Shown here in pieces: positions 28,668 through 36,796 of a DNA stretch of 64,000 bases; position 1 is the stretch's first letter, and every line of letters starts with the position of its first letter. The stretch comes from Trichomonas vaginalis G3 (Eukaryota > Parabasalia > Trichomonadida > Trichomonadidae). The stretch lies in assembly GCF_026262505.1 (NCBI RefSeq), contig NC_067206.1:17381319-17445318 (forward strand), read 5' to 3'. Both the position numbers and the translations under genes were made by a program. Below the pieces are notes generated by a model that ran no database searches, was not told where the DNA came from, and saw only the letters and a list, made by a program, of their open reading frames with translations.

Positions 28668-28710
28668 TAACTTGGGTAAGGTGGAACGCAGTGCCGCCGT
28701 ACCCAAGTTA
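28668..28710. promoter_or_regulatory. Terminal hairpin, right end of Maverick A
   Basis: Reading inward from the right end, TAACTTGGGTA pairs perfectly with TACCCAAGTTA over 11 bp around a loop that contains CGGCACTGCG. The stem bases differ from the left end at several places, but pairing is kept. Confidence 0.7.
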
Positions 28711-28721
28711 GGGATACTAAC

Positions 28722-28787
28722 TGCTATTGTTCCCACTGCGGGCAAAAATCTGGATGCAACTCCTGCTAATGCGCCAAATAAACCCAT
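28722..28787 (-). pseudogene. Start of the minor-capsid-like gene (cut by Maverick A border)
   Basis: Minus-strand ATG at 28787 opens MGLFGALAGVASRFLPAVGT, the same as at 134. Only about 22 codons remain before the end of Maverick A. Confidence 0.5.
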
Positions 28788-28802
28788 TTCTTATAGGGTA
28801 AA

Positions 28803-29763
28803 AATGACGAATCCGAACAAGGACCCCTATGTTTCTAAAGCGACAAAGAAAGCACTCATGATAAAAATCTTTAGTTCAACACCAAATGCTTGGTTTATGG
28901 ATATCTTGGAAAACATTCCGAGAGTTAGAACAGATGGACCACCATACTGGTTAATATTTGTTGGTCAAAACACAAGATACTGTGAAGCCATACCATTATG
29001 GTCCAAAAATATTTTAGATGTGAAAACTGCTTTGACAATATTCGTTGACAAATACCATCCAACAAAACTGACATCTGACTGTGAAAGTTCTTTCAAATCA
29101 GATGATGTAAAAAACTATCTGCGTTCAAAAAATCTAAACCAATATTTCATTGTCGACCAAAACCATTCTGCTCTTGGTGTCATTGACGGATGTATAAAAA
29201 TGTTAAGAGACTTAAACCAACCACAAGGTGGTGAAGCAAATGAAATGTCATATGACGACAAATATAGACACTTCTCCATGGCAAAGATGAGACAAGTTTT
29301 AAATATTTACAATAACCGTAAACAAAAAGGTTTGTGAAACCACTCCCCCGAAGAAATGAAAAACAACCCTGACTTAGAGAAAGACTATATATTTAATAAT
29401 TTAGTCAAAAGAGACAAACAAGAAAGAATGCCGGGCTTCAAACTTCAGAAAGGTGACAAAGTAAAAATAGAAATACCTAAACGCGACCCATATGAAAATA
29501 CTATTGACTATGACAACAATGGGAATCCGACAGGTACTCACATTCGTGTTCGTAAAAATAGAAGAAAGTATACAAGAGAATATTATGAAGTTTTAGGCAA
29601 ACATGGCAAAATGTACACACTGCAAGCAGAAGATAAAACTACTATTGCCAGACCTCGTTTCAAACTTGTCAAAGTTCAAGGTGGTATACTTTCAAAGACA
29701 GTTCCTAACAAATATAAGACAACTCCTGACGAATATGCTAAAGAAGTTGAAAATGACGACTAA
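28803..29763 (+). pseudogene. Maverick integrase (rve superfamily), twin of the copy at 152
   Basis: The core with WFMDILENIP, LTSDCESSF and HSALGVIDGCIKMLRDLNQ and the basic tail with TREYYEVLGKHGK agree almost base for base with the copy at 152-1110. It looks broken, about one break. It converges with the fibre gene, and the two stops overlap by 4 bp at 29760-29763. Confidence 0.8.
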
Positions 29764-31004
29764 GCAATTCTATACCATGCGTAAACTGTCATGTAAGGTG
29801 GCATGTATTCTTTACTTTGTCCCGTTGTTTGCGTATATCCTGAAACGAAATGTGTATGGTTTCCTTCTCCCTGAGTGTCATCCCAGTAACAATTTATAGC
29901 AAACTTAACGTCGTCTTTAACATCATATCCTTTACCTTTTGTCATTCTTGACCAACCAACATATCTATGACTATGCCAACCTGCTTGAGATGTACTTAAA
30001 TCTATGTAGTGACTGTGTGCAGGTAAATTTGCACCTGAAATCGTTTTACTTCCACCTGTTTCCTTTGAAGAGTTTGCACAATACAAAAACCTGTCGACTA
30101 TTTGAGTCCAAGTTCCAAAACCAAGTACTACTTCTGGTCTGGTAGAGTTCATTGAAACATATAATGAGCCAACCGGGTAAATAAGATTCGGCAAAATTTG
30201 TTTAAGCACATTGAGTTCCTGTCTTAGATGCATAATACTATTGTCATTAGATATCAAAGTATCTACAAGACTTGTTGCCGGTGGTATTGTTGGACCTTTA
30301 CTTGGCAAGGTTGTGTTTAGTGTAATATCATCTGCTGTAAAAGTTGTAAAACTTGTATGTGTATGTCCAACGGCACTTTTCCTGTTTAAGGTTTCTTGTA
30401 AGTTTGTAATATTTGCAATGGTATGTGTATGTCCAACGGCACTTTTCCTGTTTAAGGTTTCTTGTAAGTTTGTAATATTTGCAATGGTATGTGTATGTCC
30501 AACGTTACTTTTACTGTTTAAGGTTTCTTGTAAGTTTGTAATATCAGATATAGAATGTATATGAGTCTTTTTAGAATATTCGTTTTCAGCTCTTGTCACT
30601 TCACTTGACATTTTATTGTCAACATATGTTTTGTCTGCTAGTTCAGGATGAGTATGTTCTTTTGTTGCATAAGCATTGTTAGCTCTTTCTGCTTCTTTTG
30701 CTATTGCATCGTCTACATATTCTTTGTCAGCTTTGTTGTCAACATCTGCTTTCAAAAGAAGTTCATTTATAGGTTTCTCGTTTAAAGTTCCTTTTGTTGG
30801 ATTTATACAGACAGTATTGTTCTTCTTGTCTTGAAACAGAAACTCATCTGTCATTGGGTTTAATGTCAGTTTTAAGTTTCCTTCTTTCAATGACTCAGAT
30901 ATCTTAGAATAGTTTGAAAAGTTTGTTGTGTTCTTATTTAGAGCTTGCATAATGAGTTGTCGGTTGTGTTGTATTTCTCTTATGGAAGCAATATCTTTCG
31001 ACAT
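29760..31004 (-). CDS. Tail-fibre-like protein with HTHTIANITNLQ repeats and collar tip (414 aa)
   Basis: The N-terminal part is helical. The shaft has ADKEYVD and three units of the type GHTHTIANITNLQETLNRKS (about residues 145-215), matching three 66-bp DNA repeats at 30355-30555. The tip begins near residue 275 with YPVGSLYVSMNSTRPEVVLG and carries LPAHSHYIDLSTSQAGWHSH, ending YMPPYMTVYAWYRIA. The tip is nearly the same as at 1107 and 3467, while the shaft differs. A palindromic TTTTATCTAGAATAAAA motif lies just upstream and is shared with the divergent gene at 31023. The frame is whole. Confidence 0.85.
   Translation of the reverse strand: MSKDIASIREIQHNRQLIMQALNKNTTNFSNYSKISESLKEGNLKLTLNPMTDEFLFQDKKNNTVCINPTKGTLNEKPINELLLKADVDNKADKEYVDDAIAKEAERANNAYATKEHTHPELADKTYVDNKMSSEVTRAENEYSKKTHIHSISDITNLQETLNSKSNVGHTHTIANITNLQETLNRKSAVGHTHTIANITNLQETLNRKSAVGHTHTSFTTFTADDITLNTTLPSKGPTIPPATSLVDTLISNDNSIMHLRQELNVLKQILPNLIYPVGSLYVSMNSTRPEVVLGFGTWTQIVDRFLYCANSSKETGGSKTISGANLPAHSHYIDLSTSQAGWHSHRYVGWSRMTKGKGYDVKDDVKFAINCYWDDTQGEGNHTHFVSGYTQTTGQSKEYMPPYMTVYAWYRIA
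30355..30555. repeat. Three tandem 66-bp repeats in the fibre shaft
   Basis: Units starting near 30355, 30421 and 30487 share GTATGTGTATGTCCAACG and TTTCTTGTAAGTTTGTAATA; the third differs in a few bases. Each codes for 22 residues of the shaft. Confidence 0.85.
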
Positions 31005-31023
31005 TTTTATTCTAGATAAAATA
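31004..31023. promoter_or_regulatory. Palindromic TTTTATTCTAGATAAAAT between divergent genes
   Basis: Only 18 bp separate the fibre start (31004, minus) and the next gene (31023, plus), and they are filled by an almost perfect palindrome. Each strand shows the TTTTATCTA-type motif seen before other virion-type genes. Confidence 0.55.
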
Positions 31024-31858
31024 TGCTTCCAATAGAAAAAGAAAATTCAAGAGTTGCTACAACTAAACCATTAGATGAACTTTTTACTAATGTCGGTCAA
31101 AAGTTTGAGACAGAGACCGTAAAGCATGAAGGCTATCGTTTTGACTACCCATTAAGATGGTTAAGAGACACATCCGTCACAAAAGCTATTGGCTTTCGTA
31201 GAATGAAGTTCATTTCAGAAGCCATACATGGTTTCCCATTTACGGTCGGTTTTGAAGTTCGATACTATAACAAAGAAAAACGTATGTATGAGAAATTTGA
31301 ACAGGGAAAACTTTTACAAGTTAATTTGCTTATAAACTTAGAAACAACTCTTCAAGCTTTTCAAGAAAAAATAAACGATATCTATATTGAATATGCAAAC
31401 CAGTTTAACATTGACGAAGGAGAATACCATCTCGATATTATTTATGACAGGAAAAATGCAACTGTTAAAATCAATAAAATAGAAGACCTTGGAGAAAACG
31501 TTTATATTTCTACAAAATATAACAACTTGGCATGGTATAGATTTATGAGGATGTTAAATCAGCCTGCAGAATATCCAGTACACCCGGACTTTTATGAAGT
31601 CGAAAACCCTAATGGAACATATGAAAATGTTTTCGACCAAGATGCTATTATTGTTCATGCTTCATTTTCTGGTGCGCAAAACTCTTTCTTATGTCTGATG
31701 AATGATTTTTTACGAAAAACCTACAAAGTTATATGAACCGCCGAGTGGAAGTATTTCAGACTTTCAAGTATGGTTTACTACAGATGGAAGAAAAAGAATA
31801 ATTCCATTATACCATGCGTTTTACTTAGAACTTAGTTTCATATACAACTACTATCGAA
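31023..31858 (+). pseudogene. F/YPxxW-family virion-type gene, third paralogue
   Basis: The frame starting MLPIEKENSRVATTKPLDEL carries YRFDYPLRWLRDTSVTKAIG, the family block also seen at 10475 and 26256. The middle (FMRMLNQPAEYPVHPDFYEV) and the part near 31750 keep the beta-rich pattern. It looks broken, about one break. It shares a 18-bp divergent intergenic region with the fibre gene, which supports a virion role. Confidence 0.55.
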
Positions 31859-31876
31859 CGATAAAAATATAATTTT

Positions 31877-32119
31877 TTAATACGGTTGAGGTGTTGGATT
31901 TGGTTGCCAACTAGACTGTGGTGCAGGTTCAGGCTGTTGTATAACAGGAGCTTGCTCTTCTGGTTCAGGGTCTTTAGGTATAATACCAACGAACTGACCT
32001 ACCCTTTTACCAATATTTTTGACACCGTTCCAAATTCCTTTTCCGACAGATTTTATTCCATTCCATATACCTCTTCCAACTCTTCTGAAGAAGTTTCCAA
32101 TACTACTGAAGAAACCCAT
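31877..32119 (-). CDS. pVI-like amphipathic minor capsid candidate (80 aa)
   Basis: MGFFSSIGNFFRRVGRGIWN continues with a duplicated GIWNGIKSVGK/GIWNGVKNIGK segment, then a proline/glutamine-rich tail (PEPAPQSSWQPNPTPQPY). An amphipathic basic N-terminal helix is the feature of adenovirus pVI and its Polinton relatives, which damage membranes during entry. TTTTTACTA precedes the ATG. Confidence 0.65.
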   Translation of the reverse strand: MGFFSSIGNFFRRVGRGIWNGIKSVGKGIWNGVKNIGKRVGQFVGIIPKDPEPEEQAPVIQQPEPAPQSSWQPNPTPQPY

Positions 32120-32137
32120 TTTACTAGTAGTAAAAAT

Positions 32138-32500
32138 CTAATGTCCGCCTAGTCTCTTACGTTTCCTGTTGAGTTCCATAGCATTCTTTAACTGGAGCTC
32201 ATACATTCTGTTTCTCCTCTGGTAGAAAACATATTCTGGGTCAACTCCTGTGTTCGCGTCATCTGCATAAAGTTGTTTATATCCCACTTCAGGGTTTGTA
32301 TAAAACTCTTTCCATCTCATATTTGCATACCATGGTGGCAAACCTAACGCAGCGTCATTTGACATGGCAGTTTGCATTTGTACATCTGTTGGCACTTGAC
32401 CATAGTTTGCCATTGCAGTTTGTATTCTAACTTCATTTGGAATATTCTCTGGGTTTGGTTGTCCAGGTTGCTGCGCATTCGCTAAGTTCTGTGCGTCCAT
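32138..32500 (-). CDS. 120-aa protein, unknown, with late-type motif
   Basis: The start has N/Q/P-rich sequence and two EVRIQTAMANYGQ/DVQMQTAMSND repeats, then a helical basic end (YQRRNRMYELQLKNAMELNR). TTTTTATCTA lies 7 bp before the ATG at 32500. It lies upstream of the pVI-like gene on the same strand, 18 bp apart. Virion function is likely from context only. Confidence 0.6.
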   Translation of the reverse strand: MDAQNLANAQQPGQPNPENIPNEVRIQTAMANYGQVPTDVQMQTAMSNDAALGLPPWYANMRWKEFYTNPEVGYKQLYADDANTGVDPEYVFYQRRNRMYELQLKNAMELNRKRKRLGGH

Positions 32501-32523
32501 TTAATATTAGATAAAAATATCTC

Positions 32524-32655
32524 TTACGAGTACATATACTGAACATTTGCAGGCATTGGTTCATCTTCATATTCTCTGTACTTTTCTGCCACGTCAAATA
32601 AATAAATGACACAATGGAAAAAACCTAAAACAAGTAGTCCTATTTCAAACCACAT
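32524..32655 (-). CDS. 43-aa single-pass membrane protein
   Basis: A minus-strand frame opens with ATG at 32655 and stops at 32524: MWFEIGLLVLGFFHCVIYLF then an acidic tail DVAEKYREYEDEPMPANVQY. The first 20 residues should span a membrane. It lies in line between the methylase and the 120-aa gene on the same strand, so it fills what would otherwise be a gap. No family known. Confidence 0.5.
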   Translation of the reverse strand: MWFEIGLLVLGFFHCVIYLFDVAEKYREYEDEPMPANVQYMYS

Positions 32656-32693
32656 TTACTTACTAATAAAATTTCTTTATTGTGACACTTTCT

Positions 32694-33456
32694 TCAGTTT
32701 ATAGGACCTCTCTCATATTCTATCTTGTCATATATAAACTCATAGTCATGTATGTCCTCTAACCATCTCATAACGGTTTCCAAACCACTTTTATCGGATG
32801 TAAAGTAAAAGCATGGATGGTTATGTATAACGTCTAAAGTTTCTAAAGAGTCTCTCAAAGTCCAGTCTACTTGGTATTGAAAATCCCATGTGTTATAGAA
32901 CGGCGGGTCCACTATAAAGAAAACATTTTCCTTGTCTTTATATTTTTCATACAACTCTGTCCAATGACATCTCACAAACTCTATACCTCAATATATTTTC
33001 TATGTTCTCTTTGAAAACATTTGTATAGTTAAGATATAAAACTTTTGACATAAGTGTTTCAATGTCATGAACTCTTATAGAACCACTATATAATAGTCTA
33101 GCAGATATACTATCCCAGTCTATATATTCTGCTTTTTTCAAAACCTCTCTCACAATATTTTTGTTATCTAATGGTATACGTTCCATCTTACCTATAGGTA
33201 TCTTTTCTTTTAACTCTTTCAATATATTGTTTGTGTCTGGAATATGTTTGAGACGGTCCATATAGTTGTCGAAGTCATTGCATATAATCTTTGAGTCTGG
33301 GAATATTGTATGACATAAATGGGATATATAGAAACTTCCACCGAACAAATCTACAAATGTTAGACCATTCGGTAGTTTCTTAAGTTCTCTCAATATAATA
33401 TCTTTACATCTACTCTTATTTCCAAAGAACGGTAACGGTGGTTTTGTAAAATTCAT
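32694..33456 (-). pseudogene. D12-class DNA adenine N6-methyltransferase
   Basis: The N-terminal part has KPPLPFFGNKSRCKDIILRE (AdoMet-site start, FxGxK) and FVDLFGGSFYISHL (motif I). The C-terminal part has VDPPFYNTWDFQYQVD, the DPPY-type catalytic motif. This is the Dam/M.MboII class that methylates adenine in DNA and is common in phages and some mobile elements. It looks broken, about one break. It has no counterpart in Maverick A. TTTTTATTA stands upstream of the start at 33456. Confidence 0.8.
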
Positions 33457-34096
33457 TTATATATAATAATAAAAATGTTTTTACCTGAAAAGTGACAGAA
33501 AAGTGACAAAACATGAAAACATATATAATTTACGAAAAGTGACAGAAAAGTGTCACCGGCTGGTCGGCTGGGGTTCGGTCCTCCTCTTGGGTCTTGGGCA
33601 AAATTTCTTATGGGCTAGAGGGCGCAACGCGCCTGGAAGCCCCACTCACCTGACCTGGTCAGTCAGTCAGTCAATGGAAACATTTACTCAAAGACTTAAA
33701 ATTTTCATAAGTCAAGAAAATATTTTTTTAATTTTAAAAAATTTGTCAAAAGTCAAAAAATAAATTTTAACATCATAGCATTTAAGTTATTTCGTTTTTA
33801 ATGGTATAGTTAAGTACTGCATACATGAAACTAATGAAATATTAAATTAGTTTTAAAATAACTATTACACATATATAAGAGAATATTAACTCTGTCTAAA
33901 ATTATGAAATTTAATTTAAATAGACTTTATGAAATAGCTTAGAACAGTTGTCTTCATTGACTGACTGACTGACTGACCTATACAACTAATACCAAAAGAG
34001 ATATAAATTAATTTTTCCATAAGACAGGAAAATTTTTAAAAAAATTTTAAAAATTTTGTCAAAAGTCAAGAAAACTAAATTTGGATTTTTTATTCC
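33457..34096. other. Intergenic stretch with TGAC repeats and a GC-rich block
   Basis: No gene is seen. The region holds two GAAAAGTGACAGAAAAGTG units, a GC-rich block with GGGCGCAACGCGCC (near 33610), GTCAGTCAGTCAGTCAATGG (33658) and TGACTGACTGACTGACTGAC (33958). The remainder is A/T-rich. Confidence 0.6.
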
Positions 34097-34630
34097 TTAT
34101 GGTAAAGAACTAAGAATGAAATCAATGAGTTGCGTTTTTGTTTTTACCAAAAGAACTGCATTCTTGAGAACTTCGCGTTTGTCTTTTCCTTTTGCAGATT
34201 TATTTTTCCAATTCTTCATATGCTTAAGTGTTTCATATGAATAAGATTCAAGAACATAAAGTCTTTGTTCTTTAGTAAGGTATTCTTCTCCTTCCTTTTC
34301 TTCTCCATTTGTTTTTGTGGAACTTGTAGAATTAATTTCACATTCTTCGAGAGAGTCATATTCTTCATCTTTTCCGGTAATGGTTCTTTTCTCTCTTATG
34401 TAGGCATTGCGTAATATATTAAGTCCTTCTTCCAATTTTGAATCTTTTGGTCTCATTGGTAAAGTTGCATATTGGAATTGTTTGAAGACCATAAATTCTT
34501 GGAACTCTCGAAAGAGTTCTGGTGGAACAGACCATTGTGGGAGAGACATACTTTCGTTGGACATCAAAAGCTTTGTGAAAAACAAATACTTTTTGTGAGG
34601 AATACATATTTTTTGTGAAGTCGCACACAA
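34097..34630 (-). CDS. 177-aa charged protein, unknown
   Basis: The likely start is the ATG near 34562 (MSNESMSLPQWSVPPELFRE), because the upstream codons look like leader DNA, though an ATG at 34630 is possible. It contains PPELFREFQEFMVFKQFQYA, an acidic middle and a basic helical end, KNWKNKSAKGKDKREVLKNA. No family seen. Not present in Maverick A. Confidence 0.55.
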   Translation of the reverse strand: MCATSQKICIPHKKYLFFTKLLMSNESMSLPQWSVPPELFREFQEFMVFKQFQYATLPMRPKDSKLEEGLNILRNAYIREKRTITGKDEEYDSLEECEINSTSSTKTNGEEKEGEEYLTKEQRLYVLESYSYETLKHMKNWKNKSAKGKDKREVLKNAVLLVKTKTQLIDFILSSLP

Positions 34631-34835
34631 ATTGTTAGGAACTCAAACGTGTTTTTTTAAACTTTAATATATGAGATATAAATGCTATTCCGATACTATA
34701 TTTGCAATAAAATTTTGGTCTTAACCGCCTGAGATTTATTAACGCATATTGAAAAAGTTAGCCATAAATGGCTTTTGTATGTTTCAGATTCAAACCGTTT
34801 GTAACATCCAAAATATTTTGTGTCGTGCATAACCA

Positions 34836-35255
34836 ATGTCTGCACAACATCCCTTATGTCAGATTGAATTGAACCAAGACATCTCCGAATACCTCCTGGA
34901 GTCTTTAGGAACTAAAAGAGAAATTCTTTTAACAAGACTGTCCAAGCGCCAGATTTCCAGACTGGAGTCACTTGCTGGTGTTATATTTGATTTCGATAGC
35001 GAGCTCAAAGAAGAAAAAGATATTATGGACTCGAAAAGAGATACCATAATTAAATTTATTAAGCGACACCCATGGTTGGATTTGGACCTTTCCGTCCCTT
35101 TCGCCTCATTATTAAAAACATTCCACATTTACAGGCAGCTTTTACAAAATAAAGGAACAAATTTGCTTGTAAATTTGGATGGAACGCTTGAAGAAACTTA
35201 CGAACAACCTCCACCAGATGAAGTAGCTAATATTCTTAAGGAAATAAATAATTAA
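34836..35255 (+). CDS. 139-aa helical protein, unknown
   Basis: It starts MSAQHPLCQIELNQDISEYL and has alternating charged helices, SKRQISRLESLAGVIFDFDS and FIKRHPWLDLDLSVPFASLL. It diverges from the 177-aa gene and runs toward the HNH gene on the same strand. No signal or membrane segment, and no family recognised. Confidence 0.55.
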   Translation: MSAQHPLCQIELNQDISEYLLESLGTKREILLTRLSKRQISRLESLAGVIFDFDSELKEEKDIMDSKRDTIIKFIKRHPWLDLDLSVPFASLLKTFHIYRQLLQNKGTNLLVNLDGTLEETYEQPPPDEVANILKEINN

Positions 35256-35366
35256 TTCTAATAATTTAACCATTTTTTTATTTTCTTGACTTTTGACAAT
35301 AAAATTTTTGACAGCGGTTTTTTAAAATCCACTTTTTCAATAGGTTGGACCATTTCATTTTTCCTA

Positions 35367-36092
35367 ATGTCGGAACAAGTTAGCGAGCTCGAAAAAACAG
35401 TACAGGGCTTCCAGACCAAATCCAGGTTCAGTAGGCTCACATTTGCAGACCAGATGGCAAACTTGAAGGAAGAAATAAAGATTTCACTTCAAATATTAAA
35501 GGTTGACACACAAAAAGAATTGCTTACACTTATGGAGAAAGTTAGTCACCTCGAAAAAGTTGTTCCACAACTTGTCCAAATGGTTCAAATGTTCTACTGT
35601 GATATTGATGAAATCCGTGAAGCTCTTAAGATTCAAATCCCAAACCAAGTTGCAATTGAAGAGAAAAAGAGAAAAGAGATGGAAGAAGCAATGGAAGAAG
35701 AGGAAGAAGAAGAAATTGCACAAATTGCAATTACGGAAGAAGAGGAACAAGAAGAGGAAGAAGAAAAGAGAGACATTGTTGAAACTTGGGAAGAACTCAA
35801 GCTTGACAACACTTACGAAATTTCTTCGAATTACCCTTACAGAGTTCGCAATAAAACAACAAAAAAGGTTCTCAAACCTTTCCTCAACAATGTTGGACAC
35901 TACAACCTCAACCTTACCAAGTTTGGTACCGCTTCAATGGGAAAAATTGTTGCCTCTCAATGGGTCCAAAACCCACAAAAGAAGACAAGAGTTAAGCACA
36001 TTGATGGAAACAACAAGAACAACAGGGTTTCCAACTTGGAATGGTACCAAAACATTCTAAACACTAAACAACAACATTTGACACAAATTTAA
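35367..36092 (+). CDS. HNH endonuclease-type protein with NUMOD4-like domain and long coiled coil (241 aa)
   Basis: I chose the ATG at 35367 (MSEQVSELEKTVQGFQTKSR); the frame is open upstream but looks like leader. Residues 1-95 form coiled coils, then a long glutamate run, then about 100 C-terminal residues with WEELKLDNTYEISSNYPYRV (NUMOD4-like) and VKHIDGNNKNNRVSNLEWYQ (HNH_3-like). Such endonucleases cut DNA and often spread as homing elements in phages and giant viruses. In Maverick A the same neighbourhood holds KilA-N instead. The frame is whole. Confidence 0.8.
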   Translation: MSEQVSELEKTVQGFQTKSRFSRLTFADQMANLKEEIKISLQILKVDTQKELLTLMEKVSHLEKVVPQLVQMVQMFYCDIDEIREALKIQIPNQVAIEEKKRKEMEEAMEEEEEEEIAQIAITEEEEQEEEEEKRDIVETWEELKLDNTYEISSNYPYRVRNKTTKKVLKPFLNNVGHYNLNLTKFGTASMGKIVASQWVQNPQKKTRVKHIDGNNKNNRVSNLEWYQNILNTKQQHLTQI

Positions 36093-36212
36093 TTTTTCAC
36101 TTTTTCTGACATCCCAAAAATTTTTGAAACAGTCAATGACTGACTGACTGTACTAATGCATTAAATAACTAATTTAATTTCCAAATAAAAAGATTTTTTA
36201 ACATATTTAAAA
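36093..36212. other. Short gap with TGACTGACTGACTG repeat
   Basis: AGTCAATGACTGACTGACTG occurs at 36133, one of four such TGAC runs in this part of Maverick B (33658, 33958, 36133, 36520). It follows the HNH gene directly. Confidence 0.6.
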
Positions 36213-36530
36213 ATGAGTAAATTTTTCACTACATTCGAAAATTATTTAATAAATGAATTTATTGCTCCAGAAAATAATGTTAAAAGTATTTTGAAAATTT
36301 TTATTGAAAATAGAGAAATAGTAATTCAATACGAATTAGAAGAATATGACAGATATCAATGTTTCCTTAGAAATTATACTTTTAAATTTAAAGGAAATAA
36401 ATGAGTTGACTTGGATTCTGAACTTCAAAAACTAACTCAAGAAAAAATAAATAATATAGAAAATGTATTTAAACAATGTTTAATAAATACTTATGAAACA
36501 ATTTTAAAAGATTTAATAGGTCGGTCAGTC
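36213..36530 (+). pseudogene. Diverged copy of the 124-aa Maverick gene
   Basis: MSKFFTTFENYLINEFIAPE and IQYELEEYDRYQ match LTDFEYYLIDALTDPQ and TYVLKEYDRYH of the Maverick A gene at 16896, and the helical end (NVFKQCLINTYETILK) matches too. It looks broken, about one break. It is followed by another TGAC run at 36520. Confidence 0.65.
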
Positions 36531-36560
36531 AGTCAATGACATAAAAATAAATTTATTTTT

Positions 36561-36796
36561 TTAATAAAACTTCTGGGTCAATTTCTTCAACCATTTCACT
36601 ACCATCTTCATCAAATTCAATATTTGCTTCTTCAACTTTTGGTATGAATTTTTTATAATATTTTTATTCGTAATTGTCTTCAGAGATGAAGGGTAATATT
36701 TAAATACTGTTTCTCCTTTCTTATATTCTTTTTGTTCAGATAAATTTAAAGCAATACTGAAAATTTCTGCATTTGAATTATTTATAATTGTATAAT
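36561..36796 (-). pseudogene. C-terminal part of a 134-aa-type Maverick gene
   Basis: The minus strand shows IINNSNAEIFSIALNLSEQK, homologous to the end of the Maverick A protein at 15352. About 77 bp (36720-36796) recur nearly unchanged at 39951-40022 on the far side of the MULE. It looks broken. Confidence 0.65.

Larger units (their letters stand above)
6431..28718. mobile_element. Maverick/Polinton A, long copy with both termini
   Basis: The element begins AGTATCCCTAA and ends with the inverse, TTAGGGATACT. This fits the 5'-AG...CT-3' rule of Polintons, and its terminal inverted repeats run about 740 bp. It is 22.3 kb long and encodes pPolB, rve integrase, FtsK-like packaging ATPase and capsid-like proteins, the hallmark set of the family. 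It also carries KilA-N, fibre, coiled-coil and collagen-like proteins. The long open frames and well matched ends suggest a young copy. It looks near-whole but carries several breaks. The two flanks do not show a shared 6-bp target duplication (AAAGTT left, AACTGC right), so it is not a simple insertion. Confidence 0.92.
27970..28718 (-). repeat. Right terminal inverted repeat of Maverick A
   Basis: It mirrors 6431-7168. The end hairpin stem is at 28668-28678 with 28700-28710, and the 12-bp repeat has about six copies at 28499-28572. The 28009-28444 copy of the 144-aa gene is broken. The terminal base pair (CT at 28717-28718) fits the Polinton rule. Confidence 0.9.

Noticed and set aside
30211-30564. 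Plus-strand open frame with VCPTALFLFKVSCKFVI repeats
   Set aside because: It is the antisense shadow of the 66-bp shaft repeats of the fibre gene on the minus strand.
33503-33763. Plus-strand frame of 86 codons
   Set aside because: It runs through a GC-rich palindrome and TGAC repeats and has no protein-like pattern.
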